A program made the translations under genes and the position numbers. From DATIUV01 sp049322755 (GTDB lineage: Bacteria; Pseudomonadota; Gammaproteobacteria; Burkholderiales; UBA6910): DNA of 64,000 nt. Within the stretch, counting starts at the first letter, position 1; each line of letters opens with the position of its first letter. This document shows, piece after piece, positions 8,461-16,627 of the stretch. The notes below the pieces were generated by a model. It did no database searches and was not told the DNA's origin. It saw only the letters and a program-made list of their open reading frames with translations. Location: the NCBI GenBank assembly GCA_049322755.1, contig JBMOQX010000023.1, positions 59,385 to 123,384 on the forward strand, written 5' to 3'.

Positions 8461-9345
8461 ATGGAAATCTTCGGCATTCCCCTCCAGGCGTTGATGGGCC
8501 AGCTCCTGATCGGGCTGATCAACGGCTCGTTCTACGCCATCCTGAGCCTCGGCCTGGCGATCATCTTCGGTATGCTCAACATCATCAACTTCGCCCACGG
8601 CGCGCAATACATGATGGGAGCTTTCACCGCCTGGATCGCGATGCAGTACCTGGGCATCAACTACTGGTGGTCGCTGCTGCTGGTGCCGCTGGTGGTGGGC
8701 GTCTTCGGCATGGTGATCGAGCGCACCATGCTGAAGTGGCTCTACAAACTGGACCATCTTTACGGCCTGCTGCTGACCTTCGGCCTGGCGCTCATTATCG
8801 AGGGGCTGTTCCGCTACCGTTTCGGCATTTCCGGCGAAACCTACCCGGTGCCGGAGCTGCTCTCGGGCGGCTACAACCTGGGTTTCATGTTCCTGCCGAA
8901 GTACCGTGCCTGGGTAGTGCTGGCTTCGCTGGTGGTGTGCCTGGCGAGCTGGTACGTGATCGAGCGCACCAAGCTCGGCTCCTATCTGCGCGCCGGCACC
9001 GAGAACCCGCAGCTGCTGCAGGCGTTCGGCATCAACGTGCCGCTGATGATCACGCTGACCTACGGCTTCGGCGTCGCGCTGGCGGCGTTCGCCGGCGTGC
9101 TGGCGGCGCCCATCTACAGCGTCAACCCGGTGATGGGCTCCAACCTCATCATCGTCGTGTTCGCCGTGGTCGTCATCGGCGGCATGGGCTCGATCCTGGG
9201 CGCCATCGTCACCGGGCTCGGCCTCGGTCTGGTGGAGGGGCTGACCAAGGTGTTCTATCCGGAAGCCTCCGCGGTGGTGATCTTCGTCATCATGGCGGTG
9301 GTGCTCCTGCTGCGTCCCGCGGGGCTCTTCGGCAAGGAGCAATAG
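8461..9345 (+). CDS. livH: ABC transporter permease, LivH type
   Basis: This is an inner-membrane permease of 294 residues, with about eight hydrophobic segments. It opens with QLLIGLINGSFYAILSLGLA and contains FGMLNIINFAHGAQYMMG, both typical of LivH proteins. It forms the translocation pore with LivM. The ATG at 8461 fits the family N-terminus. It is followed by livM after one base, so the two are co-translated. Confidence 0.9.
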   Translation: MEIFGIPLQALMGQLLIGLINGSFYAILSLGLAIIFGMLNIINFAHGAQYMMGAFTAWIAMQYLGINYWWSLLLVPLVVGVFGMVIERTMLKWLYKLDHLYGLLLTFGLALIIEGLFRYRFGISGETYPVPELLSGGYNLGFMFLPKYRAWVVLASLVVCLASWYVIERTKLGSYLRAGTENPQLLQAFGINVPLMITLTYGFGVALAAFAGVLAAPIYSVNPVMGSNLIIVVFAVVVIGGMGSILGAIVTGLGLGLVEGLTKVFYPEASAVVIFVIMAVVLLLRPAGLFGKEQ

Positions 9346-9346
9346 C

Positions 9347-10288
9347 ATGACGCAAACCAACAAGACTCACTGGATCGGCTGGGGGCTCCTGCTGATGGCG
9401 GGCGTGGTGGCGCCGTTCATGGTCTACCCCGTGTTCGCCATGAAGGTGCTGTGCTTCGCGCTCTTCGCCTGCGCGTTCAACCTGCTGCTGGGATTCACCG
9501 GCCTGCTTTCGTTCGGGCATGCCGCGTTCCTGGGCTGGGCCGGCTACGTCGCCGGCTATACCATCAAGGAGCTGGGATTCCCCACGGAGCTCGGCATCCT
9601 GTCCGGCGTCGCCGTCTCGGCCCTGCTGGGATACGTGTTCGGCAGCCTCGCGATCCGCCGCTCGGGCATTTACTTCGCCATGATCACGCTGGCTCTGGCG
9701 CAGATGGTCTACTTTCTGGCGCTTCAATTCCCCTTCACCGGCGGCGAGGACGGGCTGCAGGGCGTCCCGCGCGGCACGCTGCTGGGGTTCATCGATCTGC
9801 GCGACACCATGAACATGTATTTCTTCGTACTGGCGGTGTTCCTGTTCGGCTTTTGGGTCATCTACCGTACAATTCGTTCTCCGTTCGGCCAGGTGCTGAA
9901 GGCCATCCGTGAGAACGAGGCGCGGGCGGTTTCGCTGGGCTACGACGTGGCGAAGTACAAGCTGGTGGCGTTCGTGCTGTCGGCCGCGCTCTCCGGCCTG
10001 GCGGGCGCCACCAAGACCCTGGTATTCCAGCTGGCTTCGCTCACGGACGTGCACTGGCACATGTCGGGCGAGGTGGTGCTGATGACGCTGCTGGGCGGCA
10101 TGGGCACGGTGTTCGGCCCGGTGGTGGGCGCGGCGGTGGTGGTTTCGCTGCAAAACTACGGCGCCGCACTGGGCGAGTGGGTGACAGTGCTGACCGGTGC
10201 CATTTTCGTCGTCTGCGTGCTGGCTTTCCGCCGCGGCATCATCGGCGAGCTGGCGGCGCTGTACCGGCGTTCCGGCATCCGCATCTGA
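9347..10288 (+). CDS. livM: ABC transporter permease, LivM type
   Basis: The 313-residue membrane protein has the LivM hallmarks LLLGFTGLLSFGHAAFLGWAG (family motif around residues 45-65) and the cytoplasmic coupling-helix region around RENEARAVSLGYDV, which contacts the ATPases. It pairs with LivH. The start ATG lies one base after the livH stop. It is the last gene of the transporter part; etfBA follow after 107 bp on the same strand. Confidence 0.9.
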   Translation: MTQTNKTHWIGWGLLLMAGVVAPFMVYPVFAMKVLCFALFACAFNLLLGFTGLLSFGHAAFLGWAGYVAGYTIKELGFPTELGILSGVAVSALLGYVFGSLAIRRSGIYFAMITLALAQMVYFLALQFPFTGGEDGLQGVPRGTLLGFIDLRDTMNMYFFVLAVFLFGFWVIYRTIRSPFGQVLKAIRENEARAVSLGYDVAKYKLVAFVLSAALSGLAGATKTLVFQLASLTDVHWHMSGEVVLMTLLGGMGTVFGPVVGAAVVVSLQNYGAALGEWVTVLTGAIFVVCVLAFRRGIIGELAALYRRSGIRI

Positions 10289-10395
10289 CCTGCCCGCCGG
10301 CGCGGAGCAAGGCGGGCCGGGGGCGCGGCGGCCCGTGCCGGGTCGTTCGTGTTGCGGACGCGGTTCAGTGATCGCGTCCCGGAAGCAGGAGTGCC

Positions 10396-11145
10396 ATGAA
10401 GATACTGGTGTGCGTCAAGCGGGTGGTGGACTACAACGTCAAGGTGCGCGTCAAGGCCGATGGCACCGGCGTCGAGACCGCCAACGTCAAGATGTCGATG
10501 AATCCTTTCGACGAGATCGCGATGGAGGAGGCGGTGCGGCTGAAGGAGGCCGGCACCGCGACCGAGGTCGTCGCCGTCTCGCTGGGGGTGCCCCAGTGCC
10601 AGGAGACGCTGCGCACGGCCCTGGCGATGGGCGCGGACCGGGCCATCCTGGTGGAGAGCGCCGCGGAGCTGCAACCGCTGGCGGTGGCCAAGGCGCTGAA
10701 GGCCGTGGTCGAGCGGGAGTCGCCGCAGCTCGTCATGCTGGGCAAGCAGGCGATCGACGACGACGCCAACCAGACCGGCCAGATGCTGGCCGCGCTGCTC
10801 GGCTGGCCCCAGGGCACGTTCGCCTCGAAGGTGGCGGTGTCCGGCGGCGAGGTGGCCGTGACACGGGAAATCGATGGCGGCCTGGAAACGGTGAGTCTCA
10901 AACTGCCTGCCGTCGTCACCACCGACCTGCGGCTCAACGAGCCGCGCTACGTCACGCTGCCCAACATCATGAAGGCCAAGAAAAAGCCGCTGGAGACGCT
11001 GACGCCCGAAGCGCTCGGCGTGGACGTCGCGCCGCGGCTGAAGACGCTCCGGGTGGAGGAGCCGCCCCGGCGCCAGGGCGGCGCCCGGGTGGCCGACGTC
11101 GCCGAGCTGGTGGCCAAGCTCAAGAACGAAGCCAAGGTGATCTGA
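10396..11145 (+). CDS. etfB: Electron transfer flavoprotein beta subunit
   Basis: EtfB with EtfA forms the soluble flavoprotein that takes electrons from acyl-CoA dehydrogenases. The 249-residue protein begins MKILVCVKRVVDYN as most EtfB proteins do, and contains the adenine-nucleotide-binding core and the recognition-loop region VTLPNIMKAKKKPLE used to dock dehydrogenases. A GGAAGCAGGAGT ribosome site precedes the ATG. Its TGA shares one base with the ATG of etfA. Its place among acyl-CoA dehydrogenase genes marks it as the catabolic ETF, not the FixAB type. Confidence 0.95.
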   Translation: MKILVCVKRVVDYNVKVRVKADGTGVETANVKMSMNPFDEIAMEEAVRLKEAGTATEVVAVSLGVPQCQETLRTALAMGADRAILVESAAELQPLAVAKALKAVVERESPQLVMLGKQAIDDDANQTGQMLAALLGWPQGTFASKVAVSGGEVAVTREIDGGLETVSLKLPAVVTTDLRLNEPRYVTLPNIMKAKKKPLETLTPEALGVDVAPRLKTLRVEEPPRRQGGARVADVAELVAKLKNEAKVI

Positions 11146-12083
11146 TGGCGGCCCTGGTCCTTGCCGAGCACGACAATGTGGCGCTCAAGAGCGCGACGCT
11201 GCACGCGGTTACCGCGGCAACGCAGCTTTCCAGCGAGGTCCATCTGCTGGTGGCGGGAGGCGGCTGCCGGAGCGTGGCCGAGGCGGCGGCAAAAATCGCC
11301 GGCGTCGCCAAGGTGCTGCTGGCGGATGCCGACGCGGTCAAGGACGAGCTGGCGGAGAACCTCGCGCCGCTGCTGGTGAAGCTGGCGCCGAATTACACCC
11401 ACCTGCTCGCCCCGGCCACCGCGTTCGGCAAGAACGTGATGCCGCGGGTGGCGGCGCTGCTGGACGTGGCCCAGGTTTCCGACACCATCGCGATCAAGTC
11501 GCCCGACACGTTCGTGCGGCCGATCTATGCCGGCAACGCGCTGGCGACGGTGCAGTCGGCCGACGCGATCAAGGTGCTGACCGTGCGCACCACCGCGTTC
11601 GACGCCGCGGCGGCGGAGGGCGGCAGCGCGGCGGTCGAGACGATCGACGCGCCGGCCGACGCGGGGGTGTCGAAGGTGGTGGGCCGCGAGCTGACCCGGT
11701 CGGCGCGGCCCGAGCTCACCAGCGCCCGGGTGGTGGTCTCGGGCGGCCGCGGACTGGGCAGCGCGGAGAACTTCAAGCTGCTGGAGCAGCTGGCCGACAG
11801 GCTCAACGCCGCCATCGGTGCCTCCCGCGCGGCGGTCGATTCCGGCTACGTGCCGAACGATTACCAGGTCGGGCAGACCGGCAAGGTGGTGGCGCCGGAT
11901 CTCTACATCGCCGTGGGCATTTCCGGCGCGATCCAGCACCTGGCAGGCATGAAGGATTCCCGCGTCATCGTCGCCATCAACAAGGACGAGGAGGCGCCGA
12001 TTTTCCAGGTGGCCGACTACGGCCTGGTGGGCGACCTGTTCAAGCTGGTGCCGGAGCTGACCGCGGCGCTGGACAAGGGCTGA
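11145..12083 (+). CDS. etfA: Electron transfer flavoprotein alpha subunit
   Basis: EtfA is the FAD-binding partner of EtfB. The 312-residue product has an N-terminal alpha/beta domain (MAALVLAEHDN) and the C-terminal FAD domain with SGGRGLGSAENF (about 197-208), SRAAVDSGYVPNDYQVGQTG and YIAVGISGAIQHLAGM. The start ATG overlaps the etfB stop as TGATG, so the two subunits are translationally coupled. Electrons from this ETF can pass to the ETF-quinone oxidoreductase two genes downstream and perhaps to the EtfD-like protein at 37.9 kb. Confidence 0.95.
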   Translation: MAALVLAEHDNVALKSATLHAVTAATQLSSEVHLLVAGGGCRSVAEAAAKIAGVAKVLLADADAVKDELAENLAPLLVKLAPNYTHLLAPATAFGKNVMPRVAALLDVAQVSDTIAIKSPDTFVRPIYAGNALATVQSADAIKVLTVRTTAFDAAAAEGGSAAVETIDAPADAGVSKVVGRELTRSARPELTSARVVVSGGRGLGSAENFKLLEQLADRLNAAIGASRAAVDSGYVPNDYQVGQTGKVVAPDLYIAVGISGAIQHLAGMKDSRVIVAINKDEEAPIFQVADYGLVGDLFKLVPELTAALDKG

Positions 12084-12087
12084 GGGT

Positions 12088-12104
12088 CCCGCGGCTTCCG
12101 CGGG
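12088..12104 (+). other. GC-rich stem-loop after etfA
   Basis: CCCGCGG and CCGCGGG pair around a 3-base loop, 5 bp after the etfA stop. There is no T-tract. It may weaken readthrough into the dehydrogenase gene or protect the etf message. Confidence 0.35.
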
Positions 12105-12177
12105 CCGGGGACGCGACGCCGGGGGCGGAGCGCCGCGCGCAGTTTCCGGTCTAAACGCTTTTCGTGTCGGAGTTGCC

Positions 12178-13968
12178 ATGAGTTACGCCGCTCCCCTCCA
12201 GGACATGCGCTTTGCCCTCAACGCCGTGGCGGGGCTTTCGGAGATTGCCGCCATGCCGGGCTGCGAGGAGGCCGATCCGGACGTCGTCGACGCGATCCTC
12301 GAGGAAGCGGCCAAGTTTGCCAGTGGCGTGCTGGCGCCCCTCAACGCCTCCGGCGACCGGCAGGGCAGCCGGCTGGAGAACGGCACCGTGGTCACGCCGC
12401 CGGGCTTCGCGGAGGCGTATCGCGCGTTCACCGAGAGCGGCTGGGGCGGGCTGGATGCCGACGCGCGTTATGGCGGCCAGGGCCTGCCGCACCTGGTGGC
12501 CTATCCGGTGCACGAGATGTGGAAAGCCGCCAACCTGTCGTTCTCCCTCTGCCCGATGCTCACGACCGGCGCGGTGAAGGCGATCCTGCATCACGGCACC
12601 GACGCGCAGCGCTCGCTCTACCTGCCGAAGATGGTGGCGGGGCAGTGGACCGGCACCATGAACCTCACGGAGCCCCAGGCCGGCTCCGACCTCTCGGCCG
12701 TGCGCACCAGGGCGGCGCCCGACGGTGATCGCTATCGCATCCGGGGCACCAAGATCTTCATCACCTGGGGCGACCACGACATGGCCGAGAACGTGGTCCA
12801 CCTGGTGCTGGCGCGGCTGCCCGACGCGCCCGAGGGCGTGAAGGGCATTTCGCTCTTCATCGTCCCGAAGTTTCTGGTGAACGCCGACGGCAGCCTCGGG
12901 GCGCGCAACGACCTGCGTGTCGTGTCGCTGGAGCACAAGCTCGGCATCCACGCCAGCCCCACCGCGGTGATGGCGTTCGGCGACCAGGGCGGGGCCGTGG
13001 GTTACCTGGTGGGGGAGCCCAACCGCGGCCTCGAGTACATGTTCACCATGATGAACCACGCCCGCCTCGCGGTGGGGCTGGAGGGCGTCGGCATCGCCGA
13101 GCGCGCGTACCAGCAGGCGCTGGCGTATGCGCGCGAGCGGGTGCAGGGGCGGCCCGTCGGCCACCAGGGCGCGGAGCGCGCGCCCATCATCCACCATCCC
13201 GATGTGCGCCGCATGCTGATGCACATGAAGGCCACCACCGAAGCGATGCGTGCGCTGGCCTATTTCGCTGCCGCCCAGATGGACAAGGCCGAGCGCCATC
13301 CGGACCTCGAGGAACGGCGCCGGGCGCAGGCGCTGACCGACCTGCTGACGCCGGTGGTGAAAGGCTGGTGCACCGAAACCGCGATCGAGATCGCCTCCAC
13401 CGGCATCCAGGTGCACGGCGGCATGGGTTTCGTCGAGGAGACCGGCGCCGCCCAGCACCTGCGCGACGCCCGCATTACCACGATCTACGAGGGCACCACC
13501 GGCATCCAGGCCGGCGACCTGGTGGGGCGCAAGGTGGCACGCGAGAGCGGCCGCACCGCCACCGCGCTGATCCGCTCCATGCGCGACGAAGTGCGGTCGC
13601 TGGAAGCCGGCGCCGACGAGAAGCTGGCGCCCATCGCCGAAGCCCTGAAGCAGGGCGTCGACGCCCTGGAACAGGCCACCGCCTGGGTGGTGCAGACCTA
13701 TCCCCAGGACCCGGCGGCGGCCGCCGCGGCGTCCGTGCCCTACCTCAAGCTGTTCGGCGTCGTCAGCGGCGGCTGGCTGCAGGCCCGGGCGGCCATGGCT
13801 GCCCGCCAGCGGCTCCAGGATCCGGCCAACGACGCGGGCTTTCTGGAAACGAAGATCGCCACGGCGCGTTACTTTGCGGACCACATGCTGCCGCAGGCGG
13901 GCGCCTGCGCGCACCAGGTGCTGCGCGGGTCGGGCAGCGTGATGGCGCTGGACGTGGAGCGGTTCTGA
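12178..13968 (+). CDS. Acyl-CoA dehydrogenase, large DmdC-type
   Basis: This FAD enzyme makes the alpha,beta-double bond in an acyl-CoA and hands electrons to ETF. The 596-residue length and the extra C-terminal domain (about residues 470-590) fit the DmdC (3-methylmercaptopropionyl-CoA dehydrogenase)/long ACAD group rather than the 380-residue short-chain type. The FAD/substrate region MNLTEPQAGSDLSAV (about 161-175) and the catalytic base Glu438 in TIYEGTTGIQ are intact. It lies between etfA and ETF-quinone oxidoreductase. Paired with the DmdB-type ligase it could handle methylthiopropionate, but both families also act on ordinary medium-chain acids, so the substrate is open. Confidence 0.9.
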   Translation: MSYAAPLQDMRFALNAVAGLSEIAAMPGCEEADPDVVDAILEEAAKFASGVLAPLNASGDRQGSRLENGTVVTPPGFAEAYRAFTESGWGGLDADARYGGQGLPHLVAYPVHEMWKAANLSFSLCPMLTTGAVKAILHHGTDAQRSLYLPKMVAGQWTGTMNLTEPQAGSDLSAVRTRAAPDGDRYRIRGTKIFITWGDHDMAENVVHLVLARLPDAPEGVKGISLFIVPKFLVNADGSLGARNDLRVVSLEHKLGIHASPTAVMAFGDQGGAVGYLVGEPNRGLEYMFTMMNHARLAVGLEGVGIAERAYQQALAYARERVQGRPVGHQGAERAPIIHHPDVRRMLMHMKATTEAMRALAYFAAAQMDKAERHPDLEERRRAQALTDLLTPVVKGWCTETAIEIASTGIQVHGGMGFVEETGAAQHLRDARITTIYEGTTGIQAGDLVGRKVARESGRTATALIRSMRDEVRSLEAGADEKLAPIAEALKQGVDALEQATAWVVQTYPQDPAAAAAASVPYLKLFGVVSGGWLQARAAMAARQRLQDPANDAGFLETKIATARYFADHMLPQAGACAHQVLRGSGSVMALDVERF

Positions 13969-14007
13969 CCGCCCTGGCGTGGCCGGCAATGCGGCGAGGA
14001 ACGGCGC

Positions 14008-15651
14008 GTGAGTGAACGCGAGTCTATGGCCTACGACGTGGTGGTGGTCGGCGCCGGCCCCGCCGGCCTGGCCGCCGCGATCCGGCTCAAGCAACTGGGC
14101 GCCATCCAGGGCCGCGACGTGTCGGTGTGCGTGCTGGAGAAGGGCTCCGAGGTGGGCGCCCATATCCTCTCCGGCGCGGTGATGGATCCCATCGGACTCA
14201 CCGAGCTGATCCCCGACTGGAAGGAACGCGGTGCGCCGCTCACCGTGCCGGTGACCGAGGACCGGTTCCTGTTCCTGTCCGGGCGCGGCTCGTGGGCGCT
14301 GCCCCACGCGCTGCTGCCGCAGTGCTTCCACAACAAGGGCAACTTCGTGGTGAGCCTGGGCAACGTCTGCCGCTGGCTGGCGGAGCAGGCCGAAGCGCTG
14401 GGGGTGGAGATCTTCCCCGGGTTCGCCGCCGCCGAGGTGCTCTACGACGGCGCCGGCGCGGTGCGGGGCGTGGCCACCGGCAACCTGGGCGTTGGCAAGG
14501 ATGGCCGCAGGACGGAGAACTTTCAGCCCGGCATGGAACTGCACGCGAAGTACACGCTCTTCGCCGAGGGCTGCCGCGGCCATCTCGGCAGGCAGCTGAT
14601 CGCGCGCTTCCGGCTGGACGCGGGCCGCGACCCCCAGGTCTACGCGCTCGGCATCAAGGAGCTGTGGGAAGTGCCCGCGCAGCGTCATCGCCCGGGACTG
14701 GTGCTGCACACCGCGGGCTGGCCGCTGGACGCCTCGACCCACGGCGGCTCCTGGGTCTACCACTTCGAGGACAGCCTGGTGTCGCTGGGGCTGGTGGTGG
14801 GGCTCGGCTATGCCAATCCCTACCTGTCGCCGTTCGAGGAGATGCAGCGCTGGAAAACGCACCCGGCGATCCGCGCCCACATCGAGGGCGGCAAGCGCGT
14901 GGCCTACGGCGCGCGGGCCATCACCGCCGGCGGGCTGCAGTCCCAGCCCAAGCTCACGTTTCCGGGCGGCGCCCTGATCGGCGACGACGCCGGCTTTCTC
15001 AACGCAGCCCGGATCAAGGGCTCCCACGCCGCCATCAAGTCCGGCAAGCTGGCCGCCGAGGGCGCGTTCGAGGCGCTCGCCGCGGGGCGCGCAGGCGACG
15101 AGCTGGACACGTATCCGCGGGCATTCGCCGCCAGCTGGCTCCACGACGAGCTCCACCGCGCGCGCAACTTCAAGCCCTGGGTGGCGCGCGGGCTCAAGCT
15201 GGGCTCGCTCATGTTCGGTATCGACCAGCTGGTGTTCCGCGGCCGCGCGCCATGGACGCTGCACCATCCGAAAGCCGACCACGAGGCCACCGTCAAGGCC
15301 GCCGACGCGCGTCCGATCGACTACCCGAAGCCGGACGGCGTGCTCACCTTCGACCGGCTGTCCTCGGTGTATCTCTCCAACACCAACCACGAGGAAAACC
15401 AGCCGTCGCATCTGACGCTCATGGACCCGTCGGTGCCGGTGGCGGTGAACCTGGCGCTCTACGGCGGCCCCGAGGCGCGCTACTGCCCGGCGGGCGTCTA
15501 CGAATTCGTCGACGCCGAGGACGGCAAGCGGCTGCAGATCAACGCGCAGAACTGCGTGCACTGCAAGACCTGCGACATCAAGGATCCGACCCAAAACATC
15601 GTCTGGGTGGCGCCCGAGGGCGGCGGCGGGCCGAACTACAGCAACATGTGA
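14008..15651 (+). CDS. Electron transfer flavoprotein-ubiquinone oxidoreductase
   Basis: ETF-QO takes electrons from reduced ETF and reduces ubiquinone in the inner membrane. The 547-residue protein has the N-terminal FAD motif VVVVGAGPAGLAAAIRL, the GGLQSQPKLTFPGG ubiquinone/membrane region, and the C-terminal 4Fe-4S site CVHCKTCDIKDP followed by IVWVAPEGGGGPNY. A GTG start at 14008 has GAGGAA at good distance and gives the family-like N-terminus MSERESMAYD; an ATG at 14026 is the alternative. It completes the electron path for the acyl-CoA dehydrogenases around it. Confidence 0.95.
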   Translation: MSERESMAYDVVVVGAGPAGLAAAIRLKQLGAIQGRDVSVCVLEKGSEVGAHILSGAVMDPIGLTELIPDWKERGAPLTVPVTEDRFLFLSGRGSWALPHALLPQCFHNKGNFVVSLGNVCRWLAEQAEALGVEIFPGFAAAEVLYDGAGAVRGVATGNLGVGKDGRRTENFQPGMELHAKYTLFAEGCRGHLGRQLIARFRLDAGRDPQVYALGIKELWEVPAQRHRPGLVLHTAGWPLDASTHGGSWVYHFEDSLVSLGLVVGLGYANPYLSPFEEMQRWKTHPAIRAHIEGGKRVAYGARAITAGGLQSQPKLTFPGGALIGDDAGFLNAARIKGSHAAIKSGKLAAEGAFEALAAGRAGDELDTYPRAFAASWLHDELHRARNFKPWVARGLKLGSLMFGIDQLVFRGRAPWTLHHPKADHEATVKAADARPIDYPKPDGVLTFDRLSSVYLSNTNHEENQPSHLTLMDPSVPVAVNLALYGGPEARYCPAGVYEFVDAEDGKRLQINAQNCVHCKTCDIKDPTQNIVWVAPEGGGGPNYSNM

Positions 15652-15805
15652 CTGCGCGCCGGCGCCCGGCCGGCGCCGCCTTGACCGCAGCGAGGCGGGC
15701 CCAGGTGCGACGGCTTCTCGTGGCGCGGGTGGCCGGCTTCGTCCGGTCGACCGGCACCCCCGCGATTTAGGTTGACGACCCTAGATCGGCTGGTCTTTAA
15801 TGGCT

Positions 15806-15815
15806 CGAACGTTCG
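15806..15815. promoter_or_regulatory. Perfect palindrome CGAACGTTCG, likely TetR operator
   Basis: A perfect 10-bp palindrome lies 27 bp upstream of the TetR gene, and related half-sites (GTTTGAA, CGTTCGAG) follow within 22 bp. TetR repressors of fatty-acid genes usually bind such sites over their own promoter. Assignment is by position and symmetry only. Confidence 0.45.
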
Positions 15816-15841
15816 TTTGAATCGGCCGTTCGAGGGGGACC

Positions 15842-16579
15842 ATGCCGAGAACCACAACCCGCCCGCAGCGTGCGGCGAGCGCCGGCGCCGGGGACCGCGC
15901 CAGCCCTGCCACCAAGGACCGCATCCTCGATGCGGCCGAAGCGCTGTTCATGGAGCAGGGCTTCAGCGCCACGTCGTTGCGCACCATCACCGCCCGGGCC
16001 CAGGTCAATCTCGCCGCGGTCAATTATCACTTCGGCTCCAAGGAAGAGCTGGTCAAAGCGGTGTTCAGCCGCCGGCTGGGGCCGCTGAACCGCGAGCGCA
16101 TCGCCGCCCTCGACGAACTGGAGCGCACTGCCGGAGCCGAACCGCCGGCGCCCGAGCGCATCCTGGAAGCTTTCCTGTGCGCTTCGCTGCGGCTCTCGCG
16201 CGATCCGATCCGCGGCGGCGCGGTGTTCCTGCGCCTGCTGGGCCAGGCGTTCACCGAGCCCGCGGAATATATGCGCAATTTTCTGCCCGAGCAGTACGCC
16301 GAAGTGGTCCGGCGCTACAAGGCGGCGTTTGCGCGGGCGCTGCCGCAGGTGCCGGAAGAGGAGCTGGTGTGGCGCCTGCACTTCCTGTTCGGCGCCATCG
16401 CCTACAGCATGGCGGGCAACGATGCCCTGCGGCTGATCTGCAATTATTCCCTGGAGGGCAGCGACGATCCCGAGGCGATCATCCGGCACCTGGTGCCGTT
16501 CGCGCTGGGCGGGCTGGCGGCACCGCTGCCGCGGCCGCGGATGGTGCAGGCGGTGCGCGGCCGGTGCCGTCAGGCGTAA
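15842..16579 (+). CDS. TetR-family transcriptional repressor of the fatty-acid cluster
   Basis: The 245-residue protein has an N-terminal TetR helix-turn-helix (about residues 25-70: TKDRILDAAEALFMEQGF, then TSLRTITARAQVNLAAVNYH) and a helical ligand-binding C-terminal half with the extended C-terminal domain seen in PsrA/CerR-like regulators. It lies directly upstream of fadE on the same strand. Long-chain acyl-CoA-sensing TetR proteins such as PsrA, FadR or FadP often sit here and repress beta-oxidation until acyl-CoA binds. The effector is inferred from context. The palindrome before the gene suggests self-regulation. Confidence 0.88.
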   Translation: MPRTTTRPQRAASAGAGDRASPATKDRILDAAEALFMEQGFSATSLRTITARAQVNLAAVNYHFGSKEELVKAVFSRRLGPLNRERIAALDELERTAGAEPPAPERILEAFLCASLRLSRDPIRGGAVFLRLLGQAFTEPAEYMRNFLPEQYAEVVRRYKAAFARALPQVPEEELVWRLHFLFGAIAYSMAGNDALRLICNYSLEGSDDPEAIIRHLVPFALGGLAAPLPRPRMVQAVRGRCRQA

Positions 16580-16627
16580 GCGGACTTCCGCGGCGGCGAC
16601 CAATCTGAAATCGAAGGAGAGCAAGCC

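Noticed and set aside
12151..15594. Very long open frame on the minus strand (about 1147 codons) opposite the acyl-CoA dehydrogenase and ETF-QO genes
   Set aside because: It is the antisense shadow of two well-supported genes in GC-rich DNA; its translation is His/Arg/Ala-rich with no domain.
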